Source: Chloroflexota bacterium
Lineage (GTDB): Bacteria; Chloroflexota; Anaerolineae; Anaerolineales; Villigracilaceae
NCBI GenBank assembly: GCA_016235445.1
Contig: JACRLB010000007.1
Span: 124,001 to 188,000, forward strand
DNA: 64,000 bases
Reading direction: 5' to 3'
Part shown: positions 34,451 to 43,502 of the stretch, piece by piece
How positions within the stretch are numbered: position 1 is the first letter of the stretch
Layout of the letters: each line of letters starts with the position of its first letter
Made by a program: the position numbers and the translations under genes
The notes under the pieces: model-generated
The model's database searches: none
The model's input: only the letters and a program-made list of their open reading frames with translations
Told to the model about the DNA's origin: nothing

Positions 34451-35494
34451 CTAGTTGGCAGGGGCGAGATACGGGAAGGTGTTTGTGAAGGCAGAGTCGT
34501 TTGCAACACAGTCTGTAGTCACAGCCCCATTCGTCACGAGGCCGAGTTCGATGTCGATCACATCATCGGCCAGGCCGCGTCCGTTGGGGAAGCCGGCGGC
34601 GGAGGAAGTGTCCACAGTAAGAATATCCGGGAGCAGGAAATCAGCCAGCGCATCCACAGTGGGATCGTTCGTGCCGTAGAATATCTGCAGGGTATCCACA
34701 ACTTCACCGCGGAAATCGCGCTGATCGTTCTTCGGCTTGCCCGCATTGAAGGCATTCTTCTGTGAAGGCTCAGAGCCATTGGGTTCGAATGGGTTGTTGG
34801 GAATGAACACAGTGTTGATCGCGGGTCGGCCCATGCGGTCAATTTGTTTGCCCTTGAGCACGGTGCGTGCCCAAACGCCGACGTTATTCGAACCAAGCCA
34901 GGAACTCGGCACTTCCAGCACAATGGAGGAAACATTCAATCCATTGAAGAAATTTGCGCCGGGAGCGCAGAAGTTCACGCTCAGGAAGGCGTTGAGGTCG
35001 AAGAAGAACGGGTCATCAAACACACCCGCGCGTAGCATACCGCCGCCAGGAATCGAGATGTTTTGGCCGGTCATACCTTTGGCCAGCACATGCCTGCCAT
35101 CGCCATCGGAAAGGCGCAGTGTGACACTCTGGTTGAGGGAGGCATCGGCTGCGCCGAAACTGAGCTTGTAGGTGAGGGTCTCAACTTCAGTTTCGCCTTC
35201 ATCGTCTGCTTGATTCCGCTGAACCTTGATCTCATACGAAGCGCCAGGACGGAACGTACCGTCATTCAACACACCAGCCAATGGGTTGACGTTCAAGATC
35301 AGCACCGTGTTGGCTGAATTGCTCGGGGATTGAAACGCATATATATCGGTGATATCGAGTCGTGTATCGCCGCCCGGAGGGGTAAGCCCGGGAGCATCCA
35401 GATGATCTGCCGCTTTTGCAGGCATGGCAACCAAGCCAAATACTAAAGCCAGGGACATTAGGCTGTATAGCCCAACTGTCGAAATCTTTTTCAT
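34451..35494 (-). CDS. DUF4331 family exported protein
   Basis: The 347-residue protein has a signal peptide (LMSLALVFGLVAMPAKA) followed by ADHLDAPGLTPPGGDTRLDITDIYAF, the opening of the DUF4331 family. Later motifs are VLILNVNPLAG, LRDLSDGDG-like turns and DVIDIELGL near the end, all typical of a large beta-rich domain. The function of DUF4331 is not established. Its place downstream of an ECF sigma/anti-sigma pair suggests induction by an extracytoplasmic signal. RBS GAGGAG precedes the ATG. Confidence 0.88.
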   Translation of the reverse strand: MKKISTVGLYSLMSLALVFGLVAMPAKAADHLDAPGLTPPGGDTRLDITDIYAFQSPSNSANTVLILNVNPLAGVLNDGTFRPGASYEIKVQRNQADDEGETEVETLTYKLSFGAADASLNQSVTLRLSDGDGRHVLAKGMTGQNISIPGGGMLRAGVFDDPFFFDLNAFLSVNFCAPGANFFNGLNVSSIVLEVPSSWLGSNNVGVWARTVLKGKQIDRMGRPAINTVFIPNNPFEPNGSEPSQKNAFNAGKPKNDQRDFRGEVVDTLQIFYGTNDPTVDALADFLLPDILTVDTSSAAGFPNGRGLADDVIDIELGLVTNGAVTTDCVANDSAFTNTFPYLAPAN

Positions 35495-35714
35495 GTTTTT
35501 CTCCTCTAAAATTTGGATTCGCTTTTTTATTTTTCAACAATATACCAATCAAATAAAATTGAGACAGTCTGCCTCCTTTCCTCAGAAATGGTCAAGCCCG
35601 CGGGGTTTCTATCTATTCATACGCAGGCTCATTCATTTTGCATCTCTCGAAAGCGGGGCAATTTGACGTAGCGCTTAAATGCTTATTTTGTTGCCAGCCC
35701 GCAAGTTAAAACAA

Positions 35715-35751
35715 AAAGGAGTATTGCGACTGACCGTCGCAATACTCCTTT
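35715..35751 (-). terminator. terminator after the anti-sigma gene
   Basis: AAAGGAGTATTGCGAC pairs perfectly across five bases with GTCGCAATACTCCTTT. On the minus strand it is followed by a TTTTTGTTTT tract. It lies 19 bases beyond the anti-sigma stop, so the DUF4331 block needs its own promoter in the 275-bp gap 35495-35769. Confidence 0.85.
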
Positions 35752-35769
35752 GGCGGAACAAAATAAATC

Positions 35770-36579
35770 TTACAAATCGCTAAGAACCACAATATCGCCT
35801 GTCGGCTGTTGACTGCCTTGTTCAGGCTCAATCGAAATACCCAATGCATCGAACGACCCAATCACCGATTCAGAATTCAGGATCAATATCGCCTGCCCAT
35901 GCACATCCATAGCCAAAAAGCCCGCACTCCTGGGCGTGCTTCCTTCGATCAACCAAACCTGATAAACCTTACCCGCCTCCAACGGGGCGAGGCCGGCGAT
36001 CACCAATACAGCAGAGCGGCTGTTCGGGTCAGCGATCAACTGTCCCTGAGCCTGAGGCCGCGTATCCGTCCCCTTCAGGGAAACCGTAATCACGTTAGAC
36101 GGATTCACTTTGGGAGTATTCGCGTTGATTTGATTCACCGAATTGTTAAGCTGATCAATCGAATTGGATTGGGCTACCAAAGCCGTGCCAAGCGCCGACA
36201 CTTCCTTCCGTAATTGTGAAAGCTGGGAATTCAAAACAACTGCCCAAAGGATGGCGGCGATAGCAGCCCCCAAGCTAAACATTTGGAATAAATTCTCCAA
36301 CCGCATCACTCGCGGACGGGACGGCTGTTCCTGTTTCGAGGAGCCGCGCACACGCTGGTCTGCCGCGACACGCGCCATCAACGCATCCTTCGAGCGACGC
36401 GGAGGCTCCATCAGCGTTATTCCATAAGGCAGGGCCAAAGCCGCAGATCGCATTTCTTCCATTTGCGCGCGCGCTTCCGGGCGCTTGCGCAAATAAACTT
36501 CGACCTGTTCCCGTTCCTCATCGGTCAGGGCGTCAAGCGCATAAAAGGGAAGCAATTCTTCGATCTGCCTTATATCCAT
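35770..36579 (-). CDS. membrane anti-sigma factor (RskA-like)
   Basis: The 269-residue protein starts MDIRQIEELLPFYALDALTD, an ASD-like helical domain without the zinc HxxxCxxC motif. One membrane helix at about 98-116 (MFSLGAAIAAILWAVVLNS) follows, then a coiled segment, and an extracytoplasmic RskA C-terminal domain (GLAPLEAGKVYQVWLIEG). It would hold the neighbouring sigma factor inactive at the membrane. Its ATG lies two bases after the sigma-factor stop. Confidence 0.88.
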   Translation of the reverse strand: MDIRQIEELLPFYALDALTDEEREQVEVYLRKRPEARAQMEEMRSAALALPYGITLMEPPRRSKDALMARVAADQRVRGSSKQEQPSRPRVMRLENLFQMFSLGAAIAAILWAVVLNSQLSQLRKEVSALGTALVAQSNSIDQLNNSVNQINANTPKVNPSNVITVSLKGTDTRPQAQGQLIADPNSRSAVLVIAGLAPLEAGKVYQVWLIEGSTPRSAGFLAMDVHGQAILILNSESVIGSFDALGISIEPEQGSQQPTGDIVVLSDL

Positions 36580-36581
36580 TC

Positions 36582-37181
36582 TTATCCTTCAAACTCTTCT
36601 CTATCGAGTTCATCGCGTAATTTTTGCAAGCCTAAGCGGGCGCGTGTGTGAATCGTCCCAAGCGCCTCCCCGGTTGCTTCTGCAATTTCCTGCCGCGTCA
36701 TTCCATAAAAATAAGCCATCTCGATTACCTGCCTTTGCACCTGCGGCAGTGACTTCATGGCAGCGCGAACCTGGCGGCGGACAAATACCGATTGAGCCTG
36801 CTGCGGCACATCCATTCCCGGGTCAGGCATCTGCTCCAGCGCCGAGTCGGTATCGTCCATATCAGGCACAGCCTGCGGACGGGTGTTCTGTCTGCGATAG
36901 GTATCAATGGCAAGGTTGCGCGCAATCCGGAAGAGCCAGCTTGTAAAAGAGCCTCGCTGGGCTTCATAGGTAGCGGCGCTGCGCCACACGCGCCAGAAGG
37001 TTTCCTGAAGAATATCCTCTGCTACGGCCCGATCACCTGTCACTTTCAAGGATATACCCAACACGGTCGAGGCATGTCGGTCATAAAGGGTTTCAAGCGC
37101 GGCGCTATTGCCTCGAGCCACCTGGGCCGTGAGGATTTCGTCACTGGCTTGCTCAGGAGTTACCAATTCACGTGAACGCAA
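36582..37181 (-). CDS. ECF-type RNA polymerase sigma factor
   Basis: The 199-residue sigma-70 family protein has region 2 (ALETLYDRHASTVLG, DILQETFWRVWR, SWLFRIARNLAIDTYRR) and region 4 (LPQVQRQVIEMAYFYGMTRQEIAEATGEALGTIHTR). It has no regions 1 or 3, as in ECF factors of the SigK group. The start is a TTG at 37181 after AAAGGAG. It is paired with the RskA-like gene and likely controls that operon and the DUF4331-TPR-exporter genes downstream, by analogy with SigK-RskA. Confidence 0.93.
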   Translation of the reverse strand: MRSRELVTPEQASDEILTAQVARGNSAALETLYDRHASTVLGISLKVTGDRAVAEDILQETFWRVWRSAATYEAQRGSFTSWLFRIARNLAIDTYRRQNTRPQAVPDMDDTDSALEQMPDPGMDVPQQAQSVFVRRQVRAAMKSLPQVQRQVIEMAYFYGMTRQEIAEATGEALGTIHTRARLGLQKLRDELDREEFEG

Positions 37182-37197
37182 AAGACCACTCTCTCCT

Positions 37198-37262
37198 TTA
37201 ATACGTATTAAGGCTTTGTTTGCATCTCTGTTTCAAATTAATCGGGTGGCATAATTGTAGCA
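37198..37262 (-). promoter_or_regulatory. extended -10 and 14-bp palindrome upstream of the sigma-factor gene
   Basis: On the minus strand TGCTACAAT (37262-37254) is an extended -10, putting the start about 66 bases before the TTG start codon. TTAATACGTATTAA (37198-37211) is a perfect palindrome in the leader and may be an operator. Confidence 0.45.
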
Positions 37263-37269
37263 CACCCTC

Positions 37270-37962
37270 TTATGTTTGTTTCCACCACACACCCGTACAC
37301 TCAGGCAAAATCACCCAGTTATTTTTCTTCACTTTATCTCCCAACTCATCGCCAAAGAAAAAGCGCGATAAATATTCCGCTTCTTCGAGTGACTCAAATT
37401 TATAGTCCGTGCGGATCCATTTATTTTGGAAACCGACTTCGTCCAGCCAGGGATAGTAATCCTTGAGATGTTCAAGTTTGATCGGCGACTCATTCCCCGT
37501 ACCCAGCGATTCAAACAGGACGATATGGCCGTTCGGTCTTAAGACGCGTTTCATTTCGCCCAGCCAATTCTCGAGTTCTCTCCTCCACGTATCTGGGTTC
37601 CACACTGCAAGATAACTCACGCTCCAGCCAGAGATAACCAGATCGGCGGAGTGGTCCTCCACAGGTAGTTGACGGTGGTCGGCGACATCCACCTGCCAGT
37701 TGGCGAATTTGCTGGCGGTGAATTTCTCGCGGCAGACCCTCAGCATTTCTTCTGAAATATCGAAGGCGCAGACGCGTTCAACGTGCGGGGCGAGCATACA
37801 GGCCAGTCGTCCAGTGCCAGCTCCGAGGTCCAGAACGAGGCGGTTTTCCAGAGGCGTAATCTCGCGCAGGGATTTGAGAATATTTTCCTGATAATCCTCG
37901 CGCGCGATCAAGGCCTCATACTTATCCCCTTCGGTTTTGTAGATTTCTTCTTGTGTGGGCAT
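37270..37962 (-). CDS. class I SAM-dependent methyltransferase
   Basis: The 230-residue protein has motif I NRLVLDLGAGTGRLACMLAP, strand VERVCAFDISEEMLRVCREK, motif II VDVADHRQLPVEDHSADLV and motif III KRVLRPNGHIVLFESLG. It is a small-molecule type (Methyltransf_11) enzyme with unknown acceptor. The ATG at 37962 is seven bases after a -10 box, so its transcript may be leaderless; no Shine-Dalgarno is seen. It is divergent from the YbaK-domain gene across a 20-bp gap. Confidence 0.85.
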   Translation of the reverse strand: MPTQEEIYKTEGDKYEALIAREDYQENILKSLREITPLENRLVLDLGAGTGRLACMLAPHVERVCAFDISEEMLRVCREKFTASKFANWQVDVADHRQLPVEDHSADLVISGWSVSYLAVWNPDTWRRELENWLGEMKRVLRPNGHIVLFESLGTGNESPIKLEHLKDYYPWLDEVGFQNKWIRTDYKFESLEEAEYLSRFFFGDELGDKVKKNNWVILPECTGVWWKQT

Positions 37963-37965
37963 TCG

Positions 37966-37979
37966 CCAATTATAATTGG
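37966..37979. promoter_or_regulatory. symmetric bidirectional -10 palindrome CCAATTATAATTGG
   Basis: The 14-bp palindrome contains TATAAT on both strands. Each TATAAT ends exactly seven bases before an ATG: 37983 on plus and 37962 on minus. This spacing predicts leaderless transcripts both ways. No good -35 is seen on either side. Confidence 0.6.
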
Positions 37980-37982
37980 CTG

Positions 37983-38462
37983 ATGCAACCACTTTCCCCC
38001 TCCGCTCAAAAAATACAGGATTTACTTAATTCACTCGGTTATGAATATTTCGTGGTCGAACATGCCGAGTCCACGCGCACGGCGCAGGAAGCGGCAGACC
38101 GCGCAGGATGCGAGCTTGGACAAATCGTCAAGTCGCTTATTTTTCGGGGCAAGGCAAGCGGCAAGCCGATTTTGGTTTTAACCAGTGGCGCAAACCGCGT
38201 GGATGAGAAACACATCGGCAGTTACGCAGGAGAAACTATCAGCCGCGCAGATGCCGATTTTGTCCGAGCAGTTACCGGCTACGCCATCGGAGGCGTGCCG
38301 CCCATCGGTCACACTGAAAAAATGGAGACGTACATCGACGAGGATTTCCTATCATACCCAACCATCTGGGCGGCGGCAGGCACGCCCAACGCGATCTTTG
38401 AATTAAAGACAGAAGACCTGCAAAAGATGACGGGCGGGAAGGTCGCGCAGGTCAAACTGTGA
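37983..38462 (+). CDS. YbaK/aminoacyl-tRNA deacylase domain protein
   Basis: The 159-residue YbaK/ProX-type editing domain has QIVKSLIFRGK with a likely substrate-binding Lys, AVTGYAIGGVPPIGH (the GGxPPxG loop of the family) and IWAAAGTPNAIFELKTEDL. Such proteins hydrolyse mischarged aminoacyl-tRNAs in trans. A second YbaK-type gene is at 60200. The ATG at 37983 has no Shine-Dalgarno, in keeping with leaderless transcription. Confidence 0.88.
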   Translation: MQPLSPSAQKIQDLLNSLGYEYFVVEHAESTRTAQEAADRAGCELGQIVKSLIFRGKASGKPILVLTSGANRVDEKHIGSYAGETISRADADFVRAVTGYAIGGVPPIGHTEKMETYIDEDFLSYPTIWAAAGTPNAIFELKTEDLQKMTGGKVAQVKL

Positions 38463-38642
38463 AACGGATTTTTCCACCGAGATCATGTGGGAGTTTTTTG
38501 TGAGCCAGCCACAAAAGTGAATATCCAACATTTCAACTTCATAATGGACCAGCCATATACCTCCGTCTGCTTATAGAATTTGGTTGAGCAAAATCGTTAC
38601 CTCACAAAAACATCAAAAGATTCATCGACTCAAGGAGAACTC

Positions 38643-41285
38643 ATGCACAGACGCATCTTCAATCTATCGTTGCTTGTTGTAATTCTCCTCGCCAGTTGCA
38701 ATCTGCCAGCCTCTCAAACCCCCGCGCCTACGCAACAATCGCAGAACGTTGAACCAGCCGAACTAATCCTGCTCATCACCGAACCCGCCGGCGGATCGGA
38801 ATATCCCGCGCTCGCTTCCGTTCCGGTATCCGTGCAGATCACGGGCGACGCAAAGATCGTCGAACTGCTGATTGACAATGAGCCATTCGAAGAGAGCCAG
38901 TCGCCCAAATACAACCGCGCGCACTGGGGTTGGGCGTCAACCGACCCCGGTATGCACACCCTGCAAGCCCGAGCAACGGATAACGAGGGCAACGTCTACA
39001 CCTCGAACTCCATTATCGTCTGGACTTCGGAAGCAGTCGAAACCTCCACCACGCTGATACAATCGGAAGAGGGCGACACCCTCAACGGACTCGCCGAACG
39101 CTTCAACACAACCCCGCAGTTGATCCACGACCTGAACCCGTATCTCCCTTCCGACTTCTTCGCTCCGATCCCGCTCAATAGTCCGATTAAAATCCTCAAT
39201 GCCTACCAGGCCGAGATTCAAAGTCAATTCCCAAACCTGGATTTCGACCTGCCGCACTCAGACGAAGCGCAGGGAAGTTCAGCGCCGCAAATTAACTTTC
39301 AACCCAACGCCGATATCCCGTTTGAAAGTAACTCACCTCTTTCATCCGATCTCGTGTTCGTGGACCGAACCTATTACTACCTCTCGCTCGATAACGGACC
39401 GTGGAGCCGCGTGCCGAGAAATCAGGGCGAATTCCTCACTCCAAAAAATGGATTCTTCGACCTCGAGGAAGTCCTTGCCCCTCTACTGACATCCGCCCCA
39501 TCCAAAGATATTCACGTCACCGTAGATGCCTGGGGCTGGCAAGGCGGCGCGCTGGTCTTCATCGGACGCTTCGAACGCATTGTGGAAGCCAGCGAAAACG
39601 GGGAACCATGGGCGATCCTGCCGGGATTTCTCGAAATTTGTTCAAATGGGACAAACTGCACAACGGGAGAGGTGACAGCCGATTTCACACAACATGTCGT
39701 AAGTTCTACCGGGGGAAAACACACCTTGCGCTGGCAGTTACCGCCCGGCATCACCAGCGGATTGTGGCAGACCTCCACACAGCCGTTCGGCAGTTCCTGC
39801 GAATTGGAACCGGCGTATCTTTACACGAACGGCACTGTATCCAGTGAAAACGAAAGCACAACCTTCACCGTCGAATTTCCGCCTTTCTATGGCGAAGAGA
39901 TGATTTTCCATGCGCGCGTCCTGCCGCTTGTGAATGGGCAACCCGACTGCACTCCCTCCAATACCATCACGCTGACATTGAAAACGCAGGAGGGAGTCGT
40001 TATCTCCGAGCTGGAAAAACCGCCCGCGCCGCCTGTTGCCTACGATATCGAGATCACCGATTTCAGGCCCATTCACTTCCCGGATTACAAATACAAATAC
40101 TGCGTGACCATTGTGGAAAATCCGTACTATGGGACGACGTATCTTGACTTTCTCGGAGTGGCTCCCATTTGGTACGAAAAGCCGGTCGGTACGAATATTT
40201 GCCCCACGCCTTATCAATATCAGGAGCCTTCCACGTGGGATCAGATCACCGGCTTCCTGAAAGACGCGGTCAATTTCGTCTCGAATGCCTATAACACACT
40301 CAAGGGTTTCGTAGTGGATATTATCGCCGTATATAACCCGATATGTCTGCAAGCCAATCTTGTCACCGAAAGCCAGTTTGTGAAAGATGCCTGCCACGCC
40401 GCGGCGGAAGTTGCCGTGAATGCCGCGCTGACGTATGTAGGCTTGCCGCCCTCGCTCCCGAATTACGATCAGTTGATCGAAACCGGCAAGGGCGAATTGA
40501 CCGAATTGCTCGCCCAACAACTCGAAGAACAAACCGGCATCCCTTGCACCGACGAATGTAAAGACCTGATCCGCGATGGGATCGACGCGGCAGTGGAGGA
40601 GATCGGGAAACAAGCTGGAAACTCGGCTTGCATGAGCGTATACGAGGCGCACGATAAAAATATCGAACCGTTATGTATTCCGCCCGCGATCAAGGTCAAG
40701 CCGATGCACGAGGGGCAACTCGAACCCGCGCTGGTCACCGTGCAACTCACGCGCAAGGCGGATGTTCCCGATTCAGCCTTCCCCGACGCGCAGTTATTTG
40801 ACACTTCCTGCAACATCAATGTCAGCGGATTCGCCCAGAATGATTCATGGATCGGTCAGGAGATTTTCATTGGGCAGGATTATCAATCCGGCGATCTCGT
40901 CTATTGGCAGGGCGCGCCCATCAACGGAAATCTGTTCGATCAGATTCACGTCTCTGCGCCTGTGCTTGCGCCGGGCGAATCCACCGCGCTTACGTTCGCG
41001 CTCAAAGATAAACGCGGCGTCTTTCCGCCCGGTGGGAGCGGCTTCTGGCTTCCGGGCCGCGAACAGATATACGCCGATACCTATTACGGCTCGCAACTTG
41101 AAAATTATTACGGCGATGCCTACGACGACTGGCAATATCTTTATTTTGGCTCGCACACTACCATCACCGCGTCGGCAACCTGCTCGACGACATTCATTTC
41201 CCCACCCGCCGGGGCGGCTCCGGGCGGTTCATCCAGTTCCACCAGCGACGAGTGGACCGAGATCATTCCACAGCAAGGCGAATAG
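38643..41285 (+). CDS. large lipoprotein with Ig-like and LysM-like domains
   Basis: This 880-residue protein has a lipobox signal LLVVILLASC near residue 18, so it is probably anchored to the outer face of the membrane. After a Pro/Thr/Gln neck, residues 40-130 look Ig-like (PAGGSEYPALASVPVSVQI, the same layout as the next gene). Residues about 135-180 resemble LysM (EEGDTLNGLAERFNTTPQLI). The rest is a mix of beta-rich segments and a helical part (510-640) with several Cys. The start at 38643 fits the signal peptide and has an AGGAG upstream. No enzyme motif was found. It is five bases from the next lipoprotein gene. Confidence 0.8.
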   Translation: MHRRIFNLSLLVVILLASCNLPASQTPAPTQQSQNVEPAELILLITEPAGGSEYPALASVPVSVQITGDAKIVELLIDNEPFEESQSPKYNRAHWGWASTDPGMHTLQARATDNEGNVYTSNSIIVWTSEAVETSTTLIQSEEGDTLNGLAERFNTTPQLIHDLNPYLPSDFFAPIPLNSPIKILNAYQAEIQSQFPNLDFDLPHSDEAQGSSAPQINFQPNADIPFESNSPLSSDLVFVDRTYYYLSLDNGPWSRVPRNQGEFLTPKNGFFDLEEVLAPLLTSAPSKDIHVTVDAWGWQGGALVFIGRFERIVEASENGEPWAILPGFLEICSNGTNCTTGEVTADFTQHVVSSTGGKHTLRWQLPPGITSGLWQTSTQPFGSSCELEPAYLYTNGTVSSENESTTFTVEFPPFYGEEMIFHARVLPLVNGQPDCTPSNTITLTLKTQEGVVISELEKPPAPPVAYDIEITDFRPIHFPDYKYKYCVTIVENPYYGTTYLDFLGVAPIWYEKPVGTNICPTPYQYQEPSTWDQITGFLKDAVNFVSNAYNTLKGFVVDIIAVYNPICLQANLVTESQFVKDACHAAAEVAVNAALTYVGLPPSLPNYDQLIETGKGELTELLAQQLEEQTGIPCTDECKDLIRDGIDAAVEEIGKQAGNSACMSVYEAHDKNIEPLCIPPAIKVKPMHEGQLEPALVTVQLTRKADVPDSAFPDAQLFDTSCNINVSGFAQNDSWIGQEIFIGQDYQSGDLVYWQGAPINGNLFDQIHVSAPVLAPGESTALTFALKDKRGVFPPGGSGFWLPGREQIYADTYYGSQLENYYGDAYDDWQYLYFGSHTTITASATCSTTFISPPAGAAPGGSSSSTSDEWTEIIPQQGE

Positions 41286-41290
41286 CGACC

Positions 41291-42112
41291 ATGAAGCGTC
41301 AACTTACCACACTCATCCTGATCGGCATAGTCCTTGCCGCGTGCAGCGGCAATGCAACCAGCGCGCCTGAACCCCAAATCGAGAGCGTGCCCACCGCGTG
41401 GATCGATTCTCCGCTGGACGGATCAACCTTCCCCTTGGGCGAGATCGAGATCATCTCCCACACAACAGACTTATCGGGAATCGCCCGGGTGGAATTATCC
41501 GCCAATGGCGAGGTGGTCCGCACGGATGAAAACCCCGATTCATCCCTGACTTTGTTTGTGATCAGTCAACCGTGGACTCCCTCCCAGCCCGGGGAATACC
41601 TCATCCAAGTACGCGGGCAAACGACGGGCGGCGAGTGGAGCAATTATGCACAGGTCAACATCACAGTGCTTGGCGTCACTGCCACGCCGACCACCGTCCC
41701 CACAGAAACTCCGATACCTACTCTCACACTTACGCCTACGCCTGTGGCTCCTCCAACCCTCACGCTGACGAAGAACGCCTTCTGTCGCAAAGGACCGAAC
41801 ACAGCCTTCACTGAACTCACCGCCATACCCGCAGGCGACACGGTGGACATTCTCAACATCAGTTCAAACGGATTGTGGTATTTTGTTTTCTGGCAGAAAT
41901 TCAATGCGCAATGCTGGGTAACGGCATCTTCCGGCAATGTGAGCGGCAATCTCAGCGGCGTGGCAGTGGAGGCGGGTCCAACCCTGCCGCCAGGTTTAAC
42001 CAGCATCGCACCGACCGCGCCCGCCTGCACATTGGTCTGCCCTTCCGATTGTCAGCCCGACCCAACGTGTACAGTCTGCCAAACCAGCGGCGGGAGCGCC
42101 TGCAAGCCATAG
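41291..42112 (+). CDS. lipoprotein with Ig-like and SH3-like domains
   Basis: The 273-residue protein has signal MKRQLTTLILIGIVLAACSG with lipobox Cys at about 18. Residues 35-130 are Ig-like (WIDSPLDGSTFPLGEIEI, similar to the gene before). A Thr/Pro neck follows, then an SH3-like domain FCRKGPNTAFTELTAIPAG...QCWVTA, whose Cys pair may form a disulfide. The tail is Cys-rich (CTLVCPSDCQPDPTCTVC). Likely surface exposed. It is co-transcribed with 38643 and ends at a strong terminator. Confidence 0.82.
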   Translation: MKRQLTTLILIGIVLAACSGNATSAPEPQIESVPTAWIDSPLDGSTFPLGEIEIISHTTDLSGIARVELSANGEVVRTDENPDSSLTLFVISQPWTPSQPGEYLIQVRGQTTGGEWSNYAQVNITVLGVTATPTTVPTETPIPTLTLTPTPVAPPTLTLTKNAFCRKGPNTAFTELTAIPAGDTVDILNISSNGLWYFVFWQKFNAQCWVTASSGNVSGNLSGVAVEAGPTLPPGLTSIAPTAPACTLVCPSDCQPDPTCTVCQTSGGSACKP

Positions 42113-42136
42113 TGTTTTCGAAAAAGATTCACATCC

Positions 42137-42171
42137 AAACCGTGAGAGCAATTTCATTGCTCTCACGGTTT
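42137..42171 (+). terminator. rho-independent terminator
   Basis: AAACCGTGAGAGCAAT pairs perfectly across TTC with ATTGCTCTCACGGTTT, then TTCATTT follows. It ends the two-lipoprotein operon. Confidence 0.88.
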
Positions 42172-42230
42172 TCATTTGCGCTCAAACTCTCTTTGTCGTA
42201 GAATCCCTCCATCTCACCCAAGGAGGCTCA

Positions 42231-43358
42231 ATGGCTACAACCGCGAAACCCGAAGAACGCCCGATGACCGAGGAAGCAGACTTCCTCCAAATCAAATCTG
42301 TTGACCACGTTCACTTCTACGTGGGAAATGCAAAACATGCCATGTATTACTGGTGGAAGGCCTTCGGCTTCAAACCCGTGGCCTATTCCGGGCTTGAAAC
42401 TGGCAACCGCGACTTCGCCTCATATGTGCTCGAATCGGGGCAGGCGCGCTTTGTTGTTTCCGCTCCCTACTCCCCCTCCAGCCCGCTCGCCTCGCACCAC
42501 ATGCTGCATGGTGACGGGGTCAAAGTGATCGCCATGGAAGTGGACGATGTGGAAAAAGCCTGGCAGGCCACCACATCCCGCGGAGGGAAATCCGCATGGG
42601 CGCCGCGCGAAGAAAAGGATGATTATGGCATTTATCGTACCTCTGCCATTTACACCTACGGCGAAACCCTGCACGTCTTTGTAGACCGCGCCGATTACAA
42701 AGGCGTATTCGCCCCAACCTACAAACCGCTCAATTACGAAACTGAGTCTACGGGCCTCGCCGCCGTTGACCATATCGTCGGCAACGTACAACTTGGCAAA
42801 ATGAATCATTGGGTCAACTTCTATCATCAGGTGATGGGCTTCCGCCAGCTCATGCACTTCGACGACAAAGACATCTCCACCGAATATTCCGCGCTTATGT
42901 CCAAGGTGATGCAAAATGGAAACGGCCGCGTCAAGTTCCCGATCAACGAACCCGCCGAGGGCAAGCGCAAAAGCCAGATCGAAGAATACCTCGATTACTA
43001 CCTCACCCCCGGCGCACAGCACGTTGCCATCATCACCGGCAACATCCTCGAAACCGTGGACAAACTCCGCAAGAACGGCGTGGAATTCCTGCGCGTGCCA
43101 GACACCTACTACGAAGCCCTCCCCGACCGCATCGGCAAAATTGACGAAGATTACAAAACCATCCACGATCTCGGCATCCTCGTGGACAAGGACGACGAAG
43201 GCTATCTCCTGCAAATCTTCACCCGTCCCATCCAGGACCGCCCCACCATGTTCGTTGAGATCATCCAACGCCACGGCGCGCAGGGATTCGGCAAAGGCAA
43301 TTTCAAAGCCTTATTCGAATCGCTGGAACTGGAACAGGAACGGCGCGGCAATTTATAA
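42231..43358 (+). CDS. hpd: 4-hydroxyphenylpyruvate dioxygenase
   Basis: The 375-residue two-domain VOC enzyme converts 4-hydroxyphenylpyruvate to homogentisate. The N-half starts SVDHVHFYVGNAKHAMYYW. The C-half carries the iron ligands in AAVDHIVGNV (His), GAQHVAIITG (His) and TMFVEIIQRHGAQGFGKGNF (Glu), with the family's C-terminal gate helix. Length matches bacterial HPPDs. AAGGAGG precedes the ATG. The next pathway enzyme, homogentisate dioxygenase, lies 1.8 kb downstream on the same strand with three other genes between. Confidence 0.94.
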   Translation: MATTAKPEERPMTEEADFLQIKSVDHVHFYVGNAKHAMYYWWKAFGFKPVAYSGLETGNRDFASYVLESGQARFVVSAPYSPSSPLASHHMLHGDGVKVIAMEVDDVEKAWQATTSRGGKSAWAPREEKDDYGIYRTSAIYTYGETLHVFVDRADYKGVFAPTYKPLNYETESTGLAAVDHIVGNVQLGKMNHWVNFYHQVMGFRQLMHFDDKDISTEYSALMSKVMQNGNGRVKFPINEPAEGKRKSQIEEYLDYYLTPGAQHVAIITGNILETVDKLRKNGVEFLRVPDTYYEALPDRIGKIDEDYKTIHDLGILVDKDDEGYLLQIFTRPIQDRPTMFVEIIQRHGAQGFGKGNFKALFESLELEQERRGNL

Positions 43359-43502
43359 CAAACGACGATCGAAACTGAATATTACGCCAATCCAAATAGT
43401 TACTTTGGGTCCTGTGACAAAATCCCATATCCGCGCTACATTCATGTGTTGGATGCTGAACTGGATATTGCAACCGTTAATAAAAAAATGAAATACAATT
43501 CT

